From NCBI GenBank assembly GCA_037833965.1, contig AP031358.1:3356001-3420000 (forward strand): a stretch of 64,000 nt of DNA, read 5' to 3'. The stretch is from Marchantia polymorpha subsp. ruderalis (lineage: Eukaryota > Streptophyta > Marchantiopsida > Marchantiales > Marchantiaceae). The translations under genes were made by a program, and so were the position numbers. This document shows positions 1 through 14,947 of this stretch, piece by piece (position 1 is the stretch's first letter; each line of letters opens with the position of its first letter). A model generated the notes under the pieces. The model was not told the origin of the DNA, did no database searches, and saw nothing but the letters and a program-made list of their open reading frames with translations.

Positions 1-3000
1 TCAATCTCAAAGTTTAAACGATTCGATGTCGTTTACCTGCTCTTATTAATCTTTTTTTAAACACTCAAGTTTCTTAATCCAACAGTTCTTTTATCTGAAA
101 CATATCACTTGTTCACTTCATCTTGGATTACAATTATGTTATTAAGAGTACATGCAACCCTTTCAACATGATGAACCTTGACACATCTTCAAATCACGTC
201 TTTCCTCACTTGCATAGCTTGTATATTTCAATATCATACATGTTTTCTATATCAAATTTGTTTGAGTTCAGTTGATTATGGTGTTTTTTGAACAAAAAAT
301 GTTTTAAAAGATTGAAGCTATCGATTGTCAATCACGCATGATTTTTCCTTATATGTATCACTTCCTTAAGCTATCATCTTCTACTCTATTTTCTTATTCT
401 GTTGTTTTCAGACAATCAGTTTGATCATTATTTTCCAGCGCTGATCTTTACCTCAAAAATATTCTTTAATAGATTATTTAAAATGTAAATAATCGAAAAT
501 TATGTGTTGAAAATGTTTTGGAAGAAATGAAAACATGAAATCTTCATTAAAGTAGAAAATCTACTGTGTATTATTATTTTGGACAAAAAATAAGCCTATG
601 ATGCTTATGGAAAATTGCACATATAATAATTTTCTTATTTTTAATGACGTTGTACAATATGACATTTTTGGAAACTATTTCTGTAAATTGAATGTGATTT
701 ATGTAAAACTCTGTATAGTTTAAAGGATAACAAAAATATACCAATCAGAAAGCAAATCTTGCATCTGACGAAGATTTATCTCCTTTAAAGATTTTATGGT
801 TCAAATTATCATTAGATTTACCTAGTTTTTTCCAAACATTTCTAATTTTCACTACTAAGTTTCAAAAGAACAAGTCATGACTTCCCTTACCTTCGTTGAT
901 TTGTCATGTTTCTCTTCAGGCATGACTGAGGTCTTAGAGTCTTCTACACATTCCAACTTCTTCACTCTCATCCTGGAGCTCATGCACGCACAGCCATTGT
1001 CAATTTCGTAAAGATTTATTTTATGGCTTTATTCTATTTAACAATAATGTCCTCAACAGGCAACAGTCATCCGGCAAGCACTTTGTGATCGGTAGAGAGT
1101 ATCAAAAGTGAAAAAAATGAAAGCGAGAAAAAACAAAAACAGACTTAGCAACTCAATGTCTTCAGTATAGTGTAATTGAAAAACGTTCGAATCAGAATTC
1201 TCACCAGTGCAATCGAATTAAACTGCAAAATTGTCAGGAATCCTATCCTACCGACTCTAAAAATGTTGACAGAGGAGACTGTAATCGACCCCAGCAATAA
1301 CGCTCTCCCGGGGAGTCCTGCTTTCTAAGTTACTGCTCATTCTTTAAACACTCTATAATCGTAATACTCAACCTGGAGCGAGGTATTCGTGAATCGTTGG
1401 TAGATCACTGGTGTATCAAGACAGTATGAATAGGAATTCTCTGGCAGTGGCATTTCCGCAAGAGCTAGAAATCTTGAGTCGTCTATATGTTATAGACCAG
1501 CCTTGGTACTAACTGTCTGGATGAGACTGCTATCAATTCTCTACCAACTTTTCTTAATGTTTCTATAGAATGAAAGGGCAGATGCAAATGGTCCTTATTG
1601 ATTTTTTGGAAATGTTTTCTCAAGGTAGGCGGAATATGAGATTTTTGGAGTTACTCATTCATGATAACCTTATGCAGTTATGTATACTATTCCAACGGAG
1701 GAATAAAACTTCCTTTGAACATTGTCCCAAATGCGGATTTCCTTATTCCTGTAATACATTTGCCCACCATCTATTGGCGACATGCATATACTCTAAATTT
1801 GATTCTGTTAAAGCTAACATCTTCCAATAAAACTGAAGTTAACAGTACAGATATTGATTTGTGTATCGATTAAAATGAACCAAGCGCTTCTCACGGTACA
1901 ATTTCTCCAAGTTAATCCCAACTTGGGGTTTATAATGTAGAATTTGAAGTGGTGGAAATCATTGTGGAAGCCGATCTTCATTTCCGAGGTGAAGGTTTGG
2001 ACAAGAACTTATCACATCAGTCATTGAACCAATCAAAAACTTTTCATTTGGCTGGATACGATCGTATAATAATAAGTCCTAGAGCGAAGTCGAATTGAAC
2101 TTTAAATATTGCTTTCAAGCTGGTACCGGCAAATCTTAGCCTCCAACCTTGGGATGGATTGCTGTCACAAATCCAGTAAGAGGTAACGTTGCTTCGGGTT
2201 TACCTTTCCTTTTCCAATCTTTCAGCTCAGTGGTGAATCATATAATTAAGGAGCTAATAACTTAGTATTGAAAATAGAACACGGAAACATCACTCACATC
2301 CATCCCAGGATCACCGATGTTTAAAAATGGCCATCCATTGATTAGTTCCGTCATGTTTGATCTGAAGTGAAATTTCATATTGATTTATTTAGATCAAATT
2401 TTAGTATGTTTGGTGTTATATATATTGAAATATAAGACAATTCTCAGTTGAATTAATTCATATAGATTTAAGGTTATTGCATCATCTTTTTGAGCTGATT
2501 AGTGTATTATGAAATTTTTTATATTGACCCTTTACGTTATGAAAACTTGATATAAATATACTATTATCGCTCCATGAATGTAAATTGCGTGGATCACGTT
2601 ATTCCGTTATGGTCAAGTTTAGTTGGGTGAGAATCAAGCCCAACTGAACTTGAATCTCACCCGTTCACTAGAAATTCTCCATTAAAGAACATCTAGTAGC
2701 AGACATGTAAATTACCAATCGCAGCAGACTATACTCAAGGAGTTTCTAAGCTTGTTAGTCTGATAAAGAGTTGAGCTTCAACCCGTCTCTTGGTAGCATC
2801 GACTTCTGTTGGATAAAAATACTCTAGCGACCAGATCGCCATTTCTAGAAGACAATCGATTTCTGATTGTAGCGATACTCAGGTGGATATCCGTGGCCTT
2901 TGGGTCCGTAGTCTTATGCTTTGACCGTGATGACGATGCCTACCAACTTTTGAATTAGTCGTGGCAGTTACTTCTGCTGCTACTATTTCTGCTCCCGCAT

Positions 3001-5800
3001 CGACTACGAAAGACTTTTTTTCCACAATGGCAGAAGCAAGTAATTATGCGCCGTATACAGATTGAGTCCACAGCTGAAAGCAGAACAACTTCCCGTTTGT
3101 CTGGAGACGATGGACTCGCCATCATCCGTCGTTGCACCGGGAGATTGGTGCCTACAGTTTGTGTTTGTCACATAATCATGCAAAGTTGTTGACGAAAACT
3201 TGTCACTAGAAGCATGAAAATGTATATCGCCTCGCTGAGTTACCATCCAGATCAGGACTTCAATTAGAAGCATGGGGAGTGTCTTGTTAGTGAGCGTGAA
3301 GGAAGCTGTGGCTTCAGCTGACTGTATGAGCTTTAATGGTTCGGAATACTCTTTGCTTAAGTCGCAGTCTGGAGGCATGGAGACTGGAGTAGACTCAAGG
3401 AATGTTGTCAGGCTTTTATTCGCGTACTTCTGGATTCGTTGTCGGTCTATACATGGCCACGGTGGTTCCACATCCTTCACAATTTTTTTACCTGCTCCAT
3501 CCATCCAAGGAATAGTTGAAATTTCTGGAGACATGGCACTGTAACAAAGGGCAGAAGCAATTAATAAACTGGACCTGTATGATCGATCCCTTAAAAAATG
3601 CCTTTGTCATCCCCCTCCATGATTCCGGCGCACAATTTGCTGCAGAAATCTACCAGATATTATTGAGCTCTTTTAAATTCTCTCTCCAAATGCATTCAAG
3701 CTGGAATTGTAACTGAGCTAAATTCGTTTTCGTTTTCCATATCTGGGAAGGCGAAGTTGGAAACGTAAAGTTCATCTACGGTAAGGCTCAATTTGGCCAC
3801 AACGCTAGAATCCCATATCCACCGATTTCTCTTGAAGTGTTATTTTGTATAAGCTCGTTGAACTGGACGTTCGGTTGTCTGATTCTGTGCAAGTTATCTC
3901 CGAACCCTTGAAAATTTAGGCGACTTTCGTGGACTCGTAATGCTCCCATCATCTCTGTCAAATCCATCAGCACAGCGGTAGATAGTGCTCGGAATGCGAC
4001 TGAAGACAAATCCTATTGTCTGGTCTGCCGGATTGCGGAAGCTTTCAATGGAAGGCCAGACTTCTCTTGCAGTGCAGTTCTAGCTGTCGTCGAGAGGAGG
4101 AAAGGAAACTGGAGAATATCATTGGCCAACGGAGTGTGAGTAGACATCGTACTGACATCGAACAGGGTGGAAATTCTGCAGTTCCACCATCTCCTCCGTG
4201 CGTGTCTGTCAGGTACTAAAACACCGAATGATTTGCGGAGTCGGCGGACTGTGATTGAAATGTTTCCAGCCCGAGGCTCGGAAAGGAAAGGACAGGATTC
4301 CTAGAGAACTGGTTGAAACTCGATGGATGATCTCGAGGATATAGTGTGGTGTTTTCTACGGGAGACCGAGTTTGCTGTAGACCTCCATTTTCACCATGGA
4401 AATCACTTCAGTCAACTATCAAATGTTGTGACAAATAAAGACTACTCTCTCCTCCATTGGGTTGCAATATTTACATGGTGTGAAACATTATCTTCTTCAT
4501 ATTTTTTTCCATATTATTTTATCTACTAGAAATACATTTTGGTAAATACACAAGTATATAAACTGTATATGTATGCAGAAATTACATTTTCTATATTGTG
4601 ACCTATAATACATTTGTAAAATATTCTTTTATATGTCATTATTGTTCATAGAAAAATTATTTCACATGGCAAATTTCTTTATATATATTAAAATTTAATT
4701 TTTTTTCCAAAAAATATATAATATTATACATAAATACGTATTCAATTTATATTTTTTAGCATAAACTATTATACTTGTTATTGATTTGATGAATGAACTA
4801 TAAATTACTATCAATTAAATGCTATTTTTATGTAAAGAGTTATTATACAAATGAAAATACAAAATTAAAATTATATATAAATTTTCCAGAAAAAATCTTA
4901 TCGAAAAAATTATACTCTAATATGATGTCTATTTTATCTTCAAAAAATTCAATTATGTTAACATTGAACTAGAAATAAAATCACACAACAAGTATGTGAT
5001 ACATAATTATCAAAGTTTTGTTAATTTTGATGATCATATAAAACCAAATAAAGTGAAAAAAAAAACTTCTGTAAACATACAGGAGTCGTAAGATATGCAA
5101 AATTATGAAAGTTTGATAACATGGACAATGGAAAGATGTTCATGTCAACTAAAGACTAGATAGGTCATTTATTGCTTTGGTCAAATACTTGTTATGATTA
5201 ATAACCTTAGGGTAATTCTCCAAGAATATGAATGATAGATTGCAAGGGATGTTTTGGAGTCAAAATTTAGTGAATGTTTAGTGAAACATGATATGAGGTG
5301 AACATGTTTCATGTAACTCCACTTCACTTAACATGCTTACACACTACTTTTGACTTTTGAAGTATTCATAGAAAGAAGATTGTGATGAGACACTTAGAAA
5401 AATATGAAAACTAGAACTCTGTTGATGCTGAAGATCAAAAGTTGAAACTAAAGGCTGGCCAAGTTTTCTGTAGATATGGATAGCATGTAAAAAGTGTCAA
5501 CAGATTGAAAAGAATGCAATAAAAATTGCGGTGTTTTCAAGATGTCGACAACATGTGTAGACATCTTGAAAGACATATGCAGAAGCAGGTACACAGTGAA
5601 TAGTGATGTGCATTTATGAATGGGTGATTAGGCCTCTAGATAATGGACGGAGTTTGTCGTAAACCTCAACCTAAATTCTATGTTAGTGGAAAACACACAA
5701 GTGATACTAAACACAAAATGTAACGTGATGCATCCTTGGAATAGATACGTACATTGCTAGATCACACAAAAGTGAGAGTATACTGAAAATGTCTTCTAAT
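1..5800. other. AT-rich intergenic DNA with no supportable gene
   Basis: This stretch is mostly AT-rich, with many stops in all frames. A less AT-rich part at about 1.2-4.4 kb has open frames: 176 codons on the minus strand at 3004-3534 and 90 codons on the plus strand at 3272-3544. The two overlap, have no clear splice partners and resemble no family I recognise. The minus-strand frame at 3788-4009 has a segment reading MGALRVHESRLN, which faintly recalls Ty1/copia gag proteins. That is too weak for a transposon call. I see no RNA gene or strong repeat here. Confidence 0.5.
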
Positions 5801-7380
5801 GCACAAATCCTGTAATATAAGCTAAGCGGACGGAGTCGTTTTAGCCAAATAATGTTTCATTATCCGAGACCTCCGAGATAGACTTTCTTGTTAAAAAAAA
5901 GGTAAGGAGCTTAGAGGCTGTGATTGGATGATTCACCAAAGTGTCGAGAACGAGAAAGCATACTCGCGAAGCTTTTTCAAATGTTGGTAGCATAGCGTTC
6001 TGTAAATCATCGAAGGTTGCTGATGACAGAAACCGGAGATATTCAAAGTGATTATGCTGACATGAGAAAAGCAACGACCGATAAGAGCCCAACTGCAAGC
6101 CCAACTAGTACGTCGTCGTCTACATCGGCTTCCACTCCATTTTGCAAAACTCTGCTCCTCCTCGTCCTGCCTGCTGCGCACCTCGCTCTATGCAATGCAT
6201 GCACATGCTTTCTTGCTCGCTCGCTTCTGCGTCTAGCTCGCCACTCGCCGCGGCGAGCCGCTTGCTAGCTTGTCTTGTACCTATGCTGCTTGTCTTGACT
6301 CCTCAAAAAATTCTCGCATCGCCTCCTCATCAAGAAAGTACTTGAAGCTCCAATTTCCTGATTCTCCCTCGCCGTTACTCTACTCGCCGTCCCTTCACGA
6401 TCATGGATCCTTCGCGTATTCGGTTCAGGTCGGGTTCGTTTTGAAGGTCGAATCCGACCCAAACCCAATCCGATAGGATCCCTACGCACCATGAGATTTG
6501 TTGTCCGTAACTCATGTTCGCCTGTTTGTGATGGGTGGAAAAAGTGATGGAAGGATTTTTGTCACAGCCTCATTTGCGCAACGGCCGGGACACTCGATCA
6601 TACGCATCGGGCGCAAGCTTGCATGCGACGGGAGGGGAGAAAATTGACTTCGCGTGTTGAAGTCGAACTCGACCTCACGACCAGCGCTAAGGGACCGTTG
6701 ATTGACAGCGGTGGCCTCGCCTTGTCCACTCTAGCTGCGACTCTGTCTTCAAACTTTTGCTCTTGCCAACACGATTTGATTTGTTTGCTATTGTTTGTTT
6801 TGCTTCGCGCGACCGCTTCTTAATTTAACTACACATTCCCAAAATCTCCTTCCCAAGTTTCGAGCTCGTTTTTGCTCGCAGTATTGTTCTCGTGTCGTGT
6901 TACCTAAGGACAAACAAGTACTTGTCACTGCTAAACATGTGTAATAAAAGACAATCAGACACTTTGGCCTTCTAAGTAGACGTGTTAAATTAGCTAAACA
7001 CTAGATATTTTTGTCACATAAATAACTTGTCTCGGCGAAATAAAGTCAAGGAGTTATTTTTGCAACTAAATATTTGTACTTCTGAACAAAACATATGTGT
7101 TTTTACGGATACCTTTGTGTCTCATTGCTAATGCACACTGTTTGGATTAATATTGGCTTATTAAAACTTGGAGATTTGGTTTTTAAGGAGTTGTCAATTT
7201 CATTGTTTTCTCGTTGCATCGGTTATGATGGCAGGTTAGTTCGGCGCAGTGAAGTTCATTCAACAAAGACAAAGAAGCTATTTCAATCAATTTATCTTCA
7301 CAATCATATTCACCGTATCGAGAATTCATATCAGTCTCTTGTCACTGTCAAACAAATTTGTTAGAGTTGATTAATATCAG
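5800..7380. other. Moderately GC-rich spacer, nothing identified
   Basis: Base composition rises around 6.1-6.8 kb, with CG-containing short ORFs on both strands (for example 6017-6268 plus and 6265-6492 minus). These frames shadow one another and none shows a recognisable domain. The segment could be a promoter or leader left over from a lost gene. From about 6.9 kb it becomes AT-rich and leads into the transposase remnant at 7386. I found no convincing terminal inverted repeat that would mark the left end of that transposon. Confidence 0.35.
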
Positions 7381-7385
7381 GTTCA

Positions 7386-8910
7386 ATGTCAAAGAAATTG
7401 ATTGTTAAACGACTCAATGAGTGACAACAATGCAAAATTATCAAGGCTATGAGGAGGAAGTATGATCCTAGTAAAAGATCATTAGCATGTGTCTACAATG
7501 TAAGCAAGGGAGCAATCAGGCATGTGTGGGGAAAACGAGATGAAATTCAACTGAGATCTACTTTCATATGTGATCAAGCAAAAGAGAAGATTTTCCGATA
7601 TTCTTTTGATCATTTTTCTGAGCTTGAAAACATGCTATATATATGGATCAACAGCATGCGTCGTGCCAACCTTCTTATTTCTCCATCTCTTGCCATTGCC
7701 AAAACAAAGAATATTGAATCAAGTTTATCAATCCCTGGTAGTGATTTCAAGGCATCTTAAGTAATGGTTAAGTAAGTTTAGAAAGAGCAGAGGATTACAA
7801 AAGATGTTACTTCACGGAGAGAGTGTTGAAATCAACAACTTTGATTCTACGTTGCTGATAGCTTTGAACGAACTCTATGCAATTATAGCTCATTATGATC
7901 CTTGAAACGTCTACAATATGGTCGAGAATGGCTTATTTTCTTGCTTACTACCAAGATACAATCTTCTTATGCCACATGAAGACATATCAACTAACAAAGA
8001 TGAAAAAGAAGTCCAAAGATCAAATTTCTCTTATTTTTTGTATCAACGTTGTGGAAACTCACGAAATACCTTGCACATTGATAGGCAAATCAAAAGCACC
8101 CGTTTGTATTAAGGATTGTCAATGACCTATTCCATACATCAGTTAGGTGAAAGCTGGATGGATGTTCAGACATGTTGGAAGTGGTTAAACGAACTGTTTT
8201 TTCCAGAGGTGAAAAAACAAACCGGACATCGGGTTCTTTTGGTGATAGACAATGCATCTATACATTTTGAGGCTTTTGAACATGACAATGTTAGTATCAT
8301 TTTTTTCCTTGCAGATTGCACAAGTTGGAAACAGCATTGAGGTAAGGGCATAATTGCAGCTTTGAAAAAAAGGTTCAAATATTTTGATGTTAAGTATGTT
8401 CTTGAGTTTTACAAACTAGGCAAAGAGACAAGACATCAATTGAGAATGTAAGGAAAAAGATTGAAACGTGGTGCTGCTGGAGTTGCATACGGATTCCAAC
8501 TCACTTGCTCGATGCTGCGAATTGTGTCAAAGAAGCTAGGCAGTCAATGTCACCAAGCTCTATCAAAAAAAATATTTGTGAATGTAGATATAATGAAATT
8601 GGAAACCGATTAGGAAAAAATGAACTAGATGGGAGATCTAGTGACCGAAGTTACACAAGCTATTGTAGCTTTAAATTTTTTGGTTAGGCAAGAAAAGATT
8701 GAAAAATTTTTTCATGTCGATGATGAAAACAGTGAAGTATTTATCATTGAAATTTTGGAACAGGTTGAAGAAATTTTGGAGACTGTGGAAAAAAATCTGG
8801 ATGAGAGAATTGATGATGATTATCAAGATTCAGAATCGAAGTTAGGAAACAATTTCGTATTCAAGGGATTTGAGTCACTTTATAAGAAAATAATTTATAT
8901 AGAAGAATAG
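7386..8910 (+). pseudogene. Pogo/Tigger-like transposase pseudogene (Tc1/mariner superfamily)
   Basis: This is a broken gene for a DDE transposase with an N-terminal CENP-B-like helix-turn-helix. The ATG at 7386 begins MSKKLIVKRLNE, followed at once by an in-frame stop. The same frame then continues through the DNA-binding helix-turn-helix (KRSLACVYNVSKGAIRHVW) and a region containing SELENMLYIWINSMRRA. After a frame change comes the first catalytic block at about 7.9 kb, where the usual NMDE motif reads NMVENGLF, so the aspartate is lost. The second catalytic block, VLLVIDNAS, is at about 8.24 kb. A Trp-Lys-Gln segment (TSWKQ) follows, then LKRGAAGVAYG, and an acidic tail ends at 8910. I count several stops and frameshifts, so the gene cannot make active enzyme. 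Assignment rests on motif order typical of plant pogo/Tigger proteins. Element ends were not found. It differs from the second Tigger-like copy at 43.1 kb. Confidence 0.82.
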
Positions 8911-9546
8911 TTGCTATGTGAAGAAGTTTGGAAAGAGAGTCAAACTAACAATTTGAAGATATTACACAGTTATTTGAAACATTTCATAGCAAAGTTAGAC
9001 TTGTCTTTGAAAGCTAACTGCAAGGAAGGTCAAAACTTGCGTCAAATTACCATTCATGACATGTTAAACTAAATAAAATTGATTAATGTTTTTTTCAAAA
9101 AAATTGCGTACTGATTCGGTATGCGTATTTAAACGGGTGCATACTTACGGGAAGGTTACTGCACTACCTCGCTCTACACCCTCGTATGTGAAATTTCTTG
9201 AAGAATTCGTAACATTTCTCGTCTGATTTTTTGATAGAGTAAGAGCCGTGGCTTCAGATTAACATGTGCTACTGGTATGCGAACAACTGATCCCCGTGAA
9301 ACAATTTCCTCAACTTGAGCAAATAACGTGCTCAAACAAGCCTTGACAAACCCACAGCGTACCACAGCCGAACAAGCCTTGACAAACCCCCGCTGCAGCT
9401 GCCTCGATGTAGTGGCCATCCTCTACAATTCACTCCGCACTCGGTTCAGAAGTAAAACTGACAAAAGGCATCAATTTTTGGAAGCTCCTAGCGGATCTGG
9501 ACAGACCACATCAAGAACCCTTCCCGTTGCACGTACGCGTGAATCA
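8911..9546. other. Spacer between transposase remnant and AP-4 beta fragment
   Basis: No gene is supportable here. A 19-base string beginning AACAAGCCTTGACAAACCC occurs twice, at 9335 and 9371, giving a 36-base tandem duplication. The AP-4 beta pseudogene may once have continued into this stretch, but I could not trace its protein past about 9547. Confidence 0.4.
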
Positions 9547-10023
9547 AATTTCACAAGTGTTACTTTCATTGGCCGCAGCTGTCAACATCTCCAGCTTCAG
9601 TTTCTTCACATAGGATGGATCGCTGTATCGGCAATAAAAGTCTGTAGTCTGAAGCAAAAGACATGGGAGCTCTCATCACAAGGAGATGTAGATGACTTAG
9701 AACGGCGTAAGACTGCTCCGCTTTTCCTGAGATGAGGGAGCCTTGATGCGCTCATAGACCCTTTATAAACCACTTCGAGTACGAGACATTGTGCACATTC
9801 GCTGAACTCCTTGAACCTGAGTATCGGAGTCGTGTAGAAGTAAGGCCTTCAGTGTCACTGGAAATTCATTATCAGTGCAAGATAAAGGGGCAATGTGATA
9901 AAGCTTCAGGACACCGATAGGTGCGACTGATCTCACATATCCATGGCTGTCCTTTAAACCCCGTTGCAACGGATGGACAAGATACTTTACCAAGTTTTTC
10001 ACTCTGAGTGCGCAGCCGAAGAC
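9547..10023 (-). pseudogene. AP4B: AP-4 adaptor complex beta subunit, fragmentary pseudogene
   Basis: The minus strand carries pieces of the beta subunit of the AP-4 vesicle adaptor complex, a trans-Golgi sorting protein with an N-terminal alpha-solenoid trunk. In order, the pieces are: a trunk segment at 10002-9810 reading NLVKYLVHPLQRGLKDS, then VGVLKLYHI-like and LLLHDSDTQV motifs; a short VYERIKAP piece at 9759-9736; a segment with VLSHLHLLVMRAP at about 9712-9643; and, after a frameshift, FYCRYSDPSYVKKLKLEML ending near 9547. These follow the order of the Arabidopsis AP-4 beta trunk. Roughly 110 residues are missing between the first and second pieces, and each join changes frame or is deleted. 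No introns interrupt the last three pieces. Another frameshift lies at the N-terminal edge near 10010. It is a dead copy, either a processed pseudogene or a fragment carried by a transposon. Identification comes from remembered family sequence, not a search. Confidence 0.8.
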
Positions 10024-10730
10024 CTTCCGAAGCCCACATTGGAACGGACGAAGAATTCGGCAACGAGGAGCAGCAAGGTGCGACAGCGCACGTCACGCTA
10101 GCTCCTACGGACGCCGCAGGCATCGCTCCGAGCAGGCTCGTTCCAGCTTCAAATTGCCCCGCCCTGCTCAAATCGACTCCACTCGAAACGAAGCTCGAAC
10201 TTCCCGACGCTCCCGACGCTCACAGCATGCTCACGAATCGAGCCGCAAGAAAACTCGAGGATTCGTCGCGCCATCTGCTTATCTGCAGCTACAGCTTCTC
10301 ACTGATCCAGCGTGGGATTTGCCCGTCGAGCGCACTGTATTACATCCCGCTTGAGAAATTTTACTTGCTCTCTGATTTCAAGAGTCTTCTGTATTTTCAG
10401 AATGGGGGCCGCGGACCCGATGGGCGCCGCTGCCCGCTCCGCCTGCGCGTGGCCTCGCGCCTGTGCAGCGTCTCGTCTGCTCCGTCTGATTTCTCCTGCA
10501 GATTACAGATCACTAGATAGAAATCTGGAAATTCAAACCCGTCGAAGTTCTCGTTTTCTCACTCGTTTCGTGAATTTCCCGACTTCCGCACAGCGCGCGT
10601 TTCATCACCCGTTCGCCCGACTATATTCCTGCGTACTTGTTTTGGAAAATTTGGAATCTATCGGGCTCATCAGTCCAGAATGCTTCAATGTAACAGAAGA
10701 ACCAATCCGCAGACTTGGGGTCAAGAACTC
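10024..10730. other. GC-richer spacer between two host-gene fragments
   Basis: Overlapping open frames occur on the plus strand (10008-10520, 10312-10734), rich in Arg, Ser and Ala codons. None shows a domain. Such frames are expected by chance in GC-rich DNA. The segment separates the AP-4 beta and ArfGAP fragments and may belong to the same duplicated or captured block. Confidence 0.35.
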
Positions 10731-13000
<2,270 letters not shown>

Positions 13001-13089
13001 GGCACACAGAGTGGATGTGGTGGTGGTTGTCGCCGTTGGTCGTTGGTGTGATTAGGGTGCCGGCCGAGGATCGCTACCAGTCTGACAGT

Positions 13090-14947
13090 ATGATCTGTGT
13101 GGGGACAACGAGCGGGCACTCACGCTGGGAATTTGCGAACCTGAAGATTCAGCGACGGAGGGTGAGGAAGCTGGAGAAGCCGCAGTTGTCTGTGCAGTCT
13201 TCGTTGGAGGTTCCAGCGAGGCCTCCGAGTTTGCCACCCAATTGCGCACTTTCATCGCAGAGGATCGAGACAATTCGCCGATTTTGTAGCTTCACGTATC
13301 CGATTGCGTTCAGGTCCCGGAGAATGGGGGATATTATCGACCTCGTGGCTGAGGAGCCGGGGTCCGATTTAACGAGGAGAGCTGGGAATGGTCAGCGTTT
13401 TTCTAGTTTGAGACCATCCGGTGGTGGCAAAAGATTAACCTTTGCCCTTCCAGCTGGAAAAGCATCGGAATTCTTCAATTCGTCGTATGGGAGAAAAGGT
13501 CAGACTTTATTCTGCAGGGCTGAGAGGATTTCCAAAGAGCGCAAAAACGGTCGATCTTCTTTCGACTACGAAACGGGCACGGAAACTGAAGCAGATGTTG
13601 GTGGTGGCTTGCTGGATGACACCAGCATGTGGGATTCCAATGCAGAAGGCATAAGGAGGGGAAGATTCAAAAAGAATTCGAACATAAATTCGGACTTGCC
13701 TGGAAGAGACAGGACTCAAACTCAACAGGATCCTGAGTTTGATGGTGATGAAGCCAGAAGCACGAGAAGTAGGCCACAGAAGCAACAGATTTGGGACTCT
13801 GTCGACGTTGAGCCTAGAACCAGAGAGAAGTTTGAGAAAGATGAATGGGACTACGACGCCGAAGCCAGAACTTCCAGAGGCGAAACTCCTCGAGGAGAAA
13901 GTAGACGACGGTGGCAATCCAGAGAGGACGATGATGCTGAATCGTACGAAGAACCAGATGAAGCGGCAACGAATTTCAAGGACGTATTCTCATGGGTGAA
14001 TGCGGACGTGAAAGATGTGAGTTTCGCCCCTTCCCGTTTTTCCAACTTTGGACCTTTCCATGTGCAATATGTTCTATGACCCAATACTCTGTGATCTCAT
14101 CTACAGGTTAGGTCTTACTGCACTTTACTCTCCATTCGTGAATTTGGTGGAGAGTATTCTTAACATGTTGCTGTTTTGAGATTGACGATCATGTAATGCT
14201 TTTTGTGAGGCGTGGTAAGGAGTTAGTCCCAGAAGCTGTAGGACGCTCAGAAAAGAATTGTTATCATCCTCCTTGTTCTGAATGTAAAAGAGTGACAAAT
14301 TCTTTCTTTTGTAGGCATTCGTCTTAATCCGATGGGGATTGCCTGCAGCCGTGCTTCTCGTTCCATGGCTCATGGGCAACCCTATGATGCTGCTAATTGG
14401 CCTCTCCTTCATACCAGCTGCAAACAAGTTCATAGGACCCATAGCCAACCAGATCTTTCGCACAGTTATGTCAGGGGGTTCTACTCCCAAACCCAGAAGG
14501 AGACGTAAACCGAATACTGGATCATCATCATCGAGTCGGAGGAGTCAGCAGCAGGCACAGAGACCTCCGGCGTACAATGACAGAGAAGCTCCAGCAGCAT
14601 CGAGCTCCTCCGGTGTTGATCCAGGGGAAGCTGATTTGTTCACCTCAGTATCCACCACGATCTTCGGGGATCCGAATGTCGACGATGTGCCGAGAAAGGC
14701 TACGAGGCTGGGTCGGTCTAACGGCACGGGAGGTTCTACAACGAGAAGACTGGGTGGATGGGAGGATTTAGAGGACGACAGGGCCAGAGCTAGGGCCGAC
14801 AGATGGCCTACAAAACGTAGAGGAAGCAGTAGCAGCAGCAGCAGCTGGTCCGAGAAGAAGATTGTCAAGAGGGAAGAGAGGAACATCTTCGTCAGATTAA
14901 TTCTCGCCTTATTCCCCTTCCTTCGTGACTGGGGTGGACTGATGTGA
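13090..14947 (+). CDS. Plant membrane protein, possibly plastid-targeted, function unknown
   Basis: Two coding exons, 13090-14016 and 14315-14947, join in phase 0 across a 298-base GT-AG intron and give 519 residues. The first exon encodes a long, hydrophilic, charged and probably disordered region rich in Arg, Asp and Ser. The second opens with a hydrophobic stretch, with LIRWGLPAAVLLVPWLMGN and LLIGLSFIPAANKF at about residues 313-348, which predicts one or two membrane helices. A Ser/Arg-rich tail follows, ending in a hydrophobic piece (FVRLILALFPFLRDW). The N-terminus is rich in Arg and Ser with few acids, which could be a chloroplast transit peptide. I chose the ATG at 13090, but 13015 (25 codons longer) and 13324 (MGDIIDLV) are in frame and possible. 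The layout resembles uncharacterised plant membrane proteins. I cannot name a function. Confidence 0.8.

Noticed and set aside
3004..3534. 176-codon minus-strand ORF as a gene
   Set aside because: No recognisable domain, overlapped by antisense frames, no splice partners, surrounded by decayed sequence.
3788..4009. Ty1/copia gag fragment on the minus strand
   Set aside because: Only a short segment (MGALRVHESRLN) resembles gag. No zinc knuckle, protease or reverse transcriptase follows.
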